Assembly: GCF_030731045.1 (NCBI RefSeq)
Contig: NZ_JAVALS010000004.1
Coordinates: forward strand, 62,001 to 126,000
Length of the DNA stretch: 64,000 bases
DNA from: Arthrobacter horti
GTDB lineage: Bacteria > Actinomycetota > Actinomycetes > Actinomycetales > Micrococcaceae
Direction of reading: 5' to 3'
The notes under the pieces were generated by a model. That model was not told the DNA's origin. It did no database searches and saw only the letters and a list, made by a program, of their open reading frames with translations. Below are positions 60,537-64,000 of this stretch, in pieces. Numbering within the stretch: the stretch's first letter is position 1; the number at the start of each line of letters is the position of its first letter. The translations under genes and the position numbers were made by a program.

Positions 60537-61160
60537 TCAGCTCTCCTTGGGGAAGCGGCTGATGCCGCGCCAGGCGAGACGGTAGATCAGGTCACTGGCG
60601 ACGTCGAGGTCCAGTTTGCCGTCCGTCTCCAGCCAGTACCGTGCACTGACCTGCGCCAGGCCGGACAGGCCGCGGCCCAGTAGCTGCGCCTCCAGCATCG
60701 GGAGTCCGGTGTCGTCCGCGATGACCTTGGCGACGGCGTCGGCGAACGTCTTGTTCAAGGTCTCCAGCCGCTCGCTGACGTCCTGATCGTTGGTCAGGCC
60801 GGATTCGAAGACCAGGCGGTGCGCCTGATCGTCGCTGGCCATGAACTCGAAGTAGGCCCGCATGACGGCCTGGACGCGGAGCTTGTTGTCCGTGGTGGAG
60901 TCGATGGCGGTCAGAAGCATGTCCGTCAGGACCGCCAGATGACTGTCCAGAAGGGCCAGGAAGAGCTCACGTTTGGACGGGAAGTGCTGGTACAGGACCG
61001 GCTTGCTGACCTTGGCGGTCTCAGCGATCTCGTCCATCGCGGCACCGTGGTAGCCATTGGCGACGAACACCTCCTGCGCGGCTTGCAGAAGCTGAGCCCG
61101 GCGTTCATCTCGGGGCAGGCGCGCCGTGCGAGCGCCCGGTCGTGCATCGCTCACAGTCAC
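60537..61160 (-). CDS. TetR-family regulator (Rv3208-like)
   Basis: 207 residues from a GTG; AAAGGA 6 bases upstream. HTH: MDEIAETAKVSKPVLYQHFPSKRELFLALL. The C-terminal half includes YFEFMASDDQAHRLVFESGL and LSGLAQVSARYWLE, typical of the group near DUF3107/moeZ. The 141 bases between it and DUF3107 hold no gene. It diverges from moeZ across about 100 bases. Targets unknown. Confidence 0.88.
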   Translation of the reverse strand: MTVSDARPGARTARLPRDERRAQLLQAAQEVFVANGYHGAAMDEIAETAKVSKPVLYQHFPSKRELFLALLDSHLAVLTDMLLTAIDSTTDNKLRVQAVMRAYFEFMASDDQAHRLVFESGLTNDQDVSERLETLNKTFADAVAKVIADDTGLPMLEAQLLGRGLSGLAQVSARYWLETDGKLDLDVASDLIYRLAWRGISRFPKES

Positions 61161-61249
61161 ATTCCATCCTTTGCTTCCTGGGCCGTCCGGCTGTCCGGCG
61201 TGAGGTCAGTTTACCCGCAGGTAATATGACGGGCGCGAGGCGCGGGGCA

Positions 61250-61255
61250 TAGATT
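61250..61255 (+). promoter_or_regulatory. -10 element TAGATT of moeZ
   Basis: TAGATT, 6 bases, then the moeZ ATG; TGACGG at 61227-61232 with 17-base spacing is a possible -35. Predicted leaderless. Confidence 0.6.
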
Positions 61256-61261
61256 GGAAGC

Positions 61262-62464
61262 ATGCCTTCCACGGATTCCCGGACCACCCTCCCGCCCCTG
61301 GTCGAGCCGGCCGCCGAGCTCACCCGCGAGGAGCTGGAACGCTATTCCCGGCACGTGATCATCCCGGAGATCGGCTCCGAGGGGCAGCGACGCCTGAAGA
61401 ACGCCCGCGTCCTGGTGATCGGCGCCGGAGGCCTCGGCGCACCGGCACTGCTGTACCTGGCCGCGGCCGGTGTGGGCACCCTGGGCGTGGTGGATGACGA
61501 CGTGGTGGAACTGAGCAATCTGCAGCGCCAGGTCATCCATACGGTGGACCGGGTGGGCCTGCCGAAGGCGGAGTCCGCGGCCCTCGCCGTCGCGGATCTG
61601 AACCCGCTGGTCACCGTGGTGCAGCACCGGATCCGCCTGGACAACAGCAACGCCGTGGAACTGTTCAGCCAGTACGACCTCATCCTGGACGGCACGGACA
61701 ACTTCGAGACCCGGTACCTGGTCAACGATGCTGCCGCGATCGCCGGCAAGCCGTACGTCTGGGGATCCATCTTCCGCTTCGACGGTCAGGTGAGCGTCTT
61801 CTGGGAGAAGCACGGACCCACCTATCGCGACCTGTACCCGGAGGCCCCGCCGGCCGGCAGCGTGCCCAGCTGCGGTGAGGGCGGCGTGTTCGGCATGCTG
61901 TGCGCCGCCGTCGGCTCCCTCATGGTGAGCGAGGCGATCAAGCTGGTGACCGGCGTCGGGCGTTCCCTGCTGGGGCGCGTGGCGCTCTTCGATGCCCTGG
62001 GTGGCTCCTGGAGGGAGATCAACGTCCTGAAGGACCCGGAGGCGCAGCCCATCACCGAGCTGAGCGATTACGCCGCCTTCTGCGGCGTCCTGCCGCAGGA
62101 GGAGACGACGGCGGAGCCGGAGGCCGCGGACGACACGGTCACCGCCGGGCAGCTGGCGACCATGCTGGCCGCGCGCGACGCCGGTCTGCGCGACTTCGTC
62201 CTGGTGGACGTGCGGGAGACGGGGGAGCGTGACATCGTGGCGATCCCGGGCTCCGTGCTCATCCCGCAGGGCCGGATCCTGGCAGGCGAGGCCTGGGACG
62301 AGCTGCCGCGCGAGCGGGAGATCGTTTTCCACTGTAAGGGCGGCACCCGCTCGGCGAACGTCCTGGCCGCCGCCCGGCGTGAGGGCTACACGAAGGTCAG
62401 CCACCTCGAGGGCGGCGTCATGGCCTGGGTGCGGGACGTGGAGCCGGAGAAGCCGGTCTACTGA
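61262..62464 (+). CDS. moeZ: Adenylyltransferase/sulfurtransferase MoeZ
   Basis: 400 residues. N-terminal E1-like domain: RYSRHVIIPEIGSEGQRRL, VLVIGAGGLGAPALLYLAAA (ATP site), NLQRQVIHTVDRVGLPKAES, DGTDNFETRYLVND and PSCGEGGVFG. C-terminal rhodanese domain with FHCKGGTRS, where Cys is the sulfur-bearing residue. MoeZ charges MoaD-, CysO- and ThiS-type carriers with sulfur. Since no thiF exists here, it is the likely activator of ThiS 3 kb upstream (inference). The 3' end overlaps the convergent gene by 7 bases. Confidence 0.93.
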   Translation: MPSTDSRTTLPPLVEPAAELTREELERYSRHVIIPEIGSEGQRRLKNARVLVIGAGGLGAPALLYLAAAGVGTLGVVDDDVVELSNLQRQVIHTVDRVGLPKAESAALAVADLNPLVTVVQHRIRLDNSNAVELFSQYDLILDGTDNFETRYLVNDAAAIAGKPYVWGSIFRFDGQVSVFWEKHGPTYRDLYPEAPPAGSVPSCGEGGVFGMLCAAVGSLMVSEAIKLVTGVGRSLLGRVALFDALGGSWREINVLKDPEAQPITELSDYAAFCGVLPQEETTAEPEAADDTVTAGQLATMLAARDAGLRDFVLVDVRETGERDIVAIPGSVLIPQGRILAGEAWDELPREREIVFHCKGGTRSANVLAAARREGYTKVSHLEGGVMAWVRDVEPEKPVY

Positions 62465-63054
62465 GGTTCCGTCGGGCCTGCGTCGTCGGTCGGCGTGGGG
62501 CCGGGCGGAGCAGGGCTCAACGGCGTGGCGGCAGGACCCGTTGCGGGCGGCTGGGCCTTGAACGCCGCCGGGTTGAACTCCTTGGCGGCCTTGAGGACTT
62601 CGGGCGTTGCCGCCGCGAGCAGGGCCTCGGATTTCCCCCGGGCCTCTTGTGCCGTGGTCTGGGATTCCTGCGCGCGCTGATCCGCCTTCTCACGGCCGGA
62701 GGAACCGAACCAGTAACCGAGGGCGCCGGACAGCACCGGGAGGATCGCGATCAGGATGTCCTTGCCCCGTTGAAAAGCGTCGAAGACCGTATTTCCCTTG
62801 TCATCTTTCACGGGTGCTGCGCCGATGTATCCGGCGAGGATGGTGAGCCACCAGATGGTGAGCCCGAGAAGAATCACCGTGAACAGAATCCGGGCACTCG
62901 TCGACAGGAAATCCATCGGGTCCACTTTCGGGCCGGTTCCTGCGGGGCGCTTCACGGGATTCCGGGCGCCGCGGCCTGCGGGCGGGCGCCGTGTGTTTTG
63001 AGGTGCCGGTGGGTCGCCGGCGGGAATTTCTGCATTGCCCCCAATGGCGTTCAT
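62458..63054 (-). CDS. Hypothetical membrane protein with Pro/Ala-rich ends
   Basis: 198 residues. Pro-rich basic N-terminus (45 residues), two membrane segments (ILFTVILLGLTIWWLTILAG and ILIAILPVLSGALGYWFGSS), then a helical, Gln/Ala-rich region (EKADQRAQESQTTAQEARGK) and a Pro/Ala tail. No recognised domain. Its final 7 bases overlap the moeZ stop region. It could be a stress-linked or phage-holin-like protein, but nothing supports either. Confidence 0.65.
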   Translation of the reverse strand: MNAIGGNAEIPAGDPPAPQNTRRPPAGRGARNPVKRPAGTGPKVDPMDFLSTSARILFTVILLGLTIWWLTILAGYIGAAPVKDDKGNTVFDAFQRGKDILIAILPVLSGALGYWFGSSGREKADQRAQESQTTAQEARGKSEALLAAATPEVLKAAKEFNPAAFKAQPPATGPAATPLSPAPPGPTPTDDAGPTEPQ

Positions 63055-63204
63055 GAATTAAACTTTGCGACCGCGCGGGGGCCCAGTCAATGGTGTTCTC
63101 CAGGCGTGGAAATTTCCTGAATGCGGTCCCTTTTCCCTGTTTCTTTCAGCCGGAGAATCTCGTGATCCGAAGGAACCGCGGGCGACTCATTTTGTGTTGA
63201 CACA

Positions 63205-63444
63205 TTAGGGGGAGGACCCGGCGGCGAGATCAGCCGCCATGGAGCGTTGCGCGAGCTCCGCCGCGCGGAATGCCCAGGACTGCGCGTCGAATCCGGGAGG
63301 CACCTCGCCGTCGTCGTACGCCGTCTGCTCGGCGAGCCCGGCTGGCATGGCCGGCTGGCCCTCCCGCTGCGCCTGCAACTGGGCGAGCCCCGTCTCCACG
63401 GATACGGACGCGGAGATGAGCCAGTCCATGGTGTTGTTGAGCAC
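63205..63444 (-). CDS. Small hypothetical protein
   Basis: 79 residues starting MLNNTMDWLISASVSVETGL, acidic (DDGEVPPGFD) and helical. No recognised family, signal or membrane segment. It lies between the 3' end of hemA and the membrane-protein gene on the same strand. A plus-strand frame over the same bases looks like a shadow. Moderate chance of being real. Confidence 0.45.
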   Translation of the reverse strand: MLNNTMDWLISASVSVETGLAQLQAQREGQPAMPAGLAEQTAYDDGEVPPGFDAQSWAFRAAELAQRSMAADLAAGSSP

Positions 63445-63503
63445 GAGCGCGGCAAGGAGACGCGTCCTCCGGCGTCACTGTTGCCCGCCGGAACCGTCAG
63501 GTC

Positions 63504-64000
63504 TCAGGCGGTGAGGTCGCGGGCGCGGTGGTCCACGGGGCAGTTGTCCGCGGCTACGGCCGGAGCGGCAGGTTCCACGACGTCGATCCCGTACAGGGCC
63601 TCGATCGCGTTCACGTACTGCTCCTGTAGGCCCGCGGCAGCGAGCTCGCGCCCTCGCACCATGGGTGTGTGGAGCAGCTGCTTGACCATGCGGCGGAGCG
63701 CGAACTCCACCTCTTCGGCCGCGGCCGTGCAGCCGTGACGGGCACGGACACGCTCCATCTCCGCGTCCAGCACGGACATGGTGTGCTTGCGCAGGGCGAC
63801 GATGGCGGTGTCCACGCTGCGTGAGCGGCGCTCCGCTTCGAAGTCATGTGCCGCGCCGTCGACGATCCGGGTGGCCTCGGCGAGCGACTCCGCAGTCTCC
63901 TCCGGGGCCGCGAGACGGACGGATTCCAGCGTCAGCAGCTCCACGCCGTCGAGTTCGTCCACGGCCGGATCAAAGTCACGGCTCAGGGCCAGGTCGATGA
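63504..64000 (-). CDS. hemA: Glutamyl-tRNA reductase HemA, C-terminal part (partial)
   Basis: The frame enters from the right edge and stops at 63504; about 165 codons are visible. [20 protein letters not shown], then [20 protein letters not shown] and [20 protein letters not shown] form the dimerisation domain of glutamyl-tRNA reductase. The preceding [16 protein letters not shown] is the end of its NADPH domain. The enzyme reduces glutamyl-tRNA to glutamate-1-semialdehyde in tetrapyrrole synthesis. The catalytic Cys domain lies outside the window. Confidence 0.88.
   Translation of the reverse strand, partial: IDLALSRDFDPAVDELDGVELLTLESVRLAAPEETAESLAEATRIVDGAAHDFEAERRSRSVDTAIVALRKHTMSVLDAEMERVRARHGCTAAAEEVEFALRRMVKQLLHTPMVRGRELAAAGLQEQYVNAIEALYGIDVVEPAAPAVAADNCPVDHRARDLTA

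Noticed and set aside
63239-63738. Plus-strand frames opposite hemA and the 79-residue protein
   Set aside because: Overlaps the conserved hemA C-terminus in antisense; composition typical of a shadow.

Overview
This window is chromosomal DNA from a high-GC Gram-positive actinobacterium, most likely Arthrobacter or a close relative in the Micrococcaceae. That placement is inference from gene content and order: DUF3117 and DUF3107 small proteins, a MoeZ-type ThiF-rhodanese fusion, a gluABCD operon, and a sigE-tatB-mrp block. There is no rRNA, tRNA, CRISPR array, insertion sequence or prophage that I can recognise, and no gene-free stretch longer than about 260 bases.

Layout. 1-2,800: slightly less GC-rich accessory DNA with an edge-truncated membrane protein and a secreted LGFP-repeat protein, followed by a lipobox-bearing 5-hydroxyisourate hydrolase. 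3,400-11,500: flavoprotein monooxygenase, SDR, several regulators (MarR, ArsR-like, TetR) each next to its probable target, an alpha/beta hydrolase, a MOSC protein and a drug-type MFS exporter. 11,575-14,250: a polysaccharide deacetylase-glycosyltransferase fusion with a Pro/Ala-rich membrane partner. 14,497-19,900: a peptide ABC importer. 19,979-31,940: SGNH hydrolase, typA, fdxA-dapC, citrate synthase, galE, and divergent dapD/dapE, so three steps of lysine/meso-DAP synthesis lie here. 32,002-35,357: gluABCD glutamate importer. 35,475-45,030: LOG protein, a four-gene membrane/HTH/DivIVA-like/PIG-V operon, DUF3117, O-methyltransferase, sigE, tatB, mrp, DUF1003, an MgtE_N-CBS protein and a stress protein. 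45,098-52,509: aminopeptidase P, PHP phosphoesterase, MarC, an orphan DNA methyltransferase, a DEAD-box helicase with a long leader, and an RNB ribonuclease. 52,659-56,666: five tandem DUF805 membrane-protein genes. 56,727-64,000: thiE diverging from a TPP riboswitch and thiO-thiS-thiG, then DUF3107, TetR and moeZ, two small unknowns, and the 3' end of hemA.

The gene order from typA to the stress protein resembles, in outline, the Mycobacterium tuberculosis segment around Rv1165-Rv1234 (from memory), so most of the window is ancestral actinobacterial core with lineage-specific insertions.

The strongest signals beyond plain annotation are: (i) at least fifteen genes in which a TANNNT -10 element lies exactly 6-7 bases before the start codon, implying leaderless mRNAs; (ii) a family of terminators sharing the stem decamer CCGTCGTCGT, including a perfect 60-bp palindrome; (iii) sigE adjacent to tatB with no rseA or htrA; (iv) an MgtE sensor module without a channel, overlapping a DUF1003 membrane-protein gene; (v) the DUF805 array; and (vi) twin operators over the MFS promoter. 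I found no defence island or clearly unprecedented multi-gene system.
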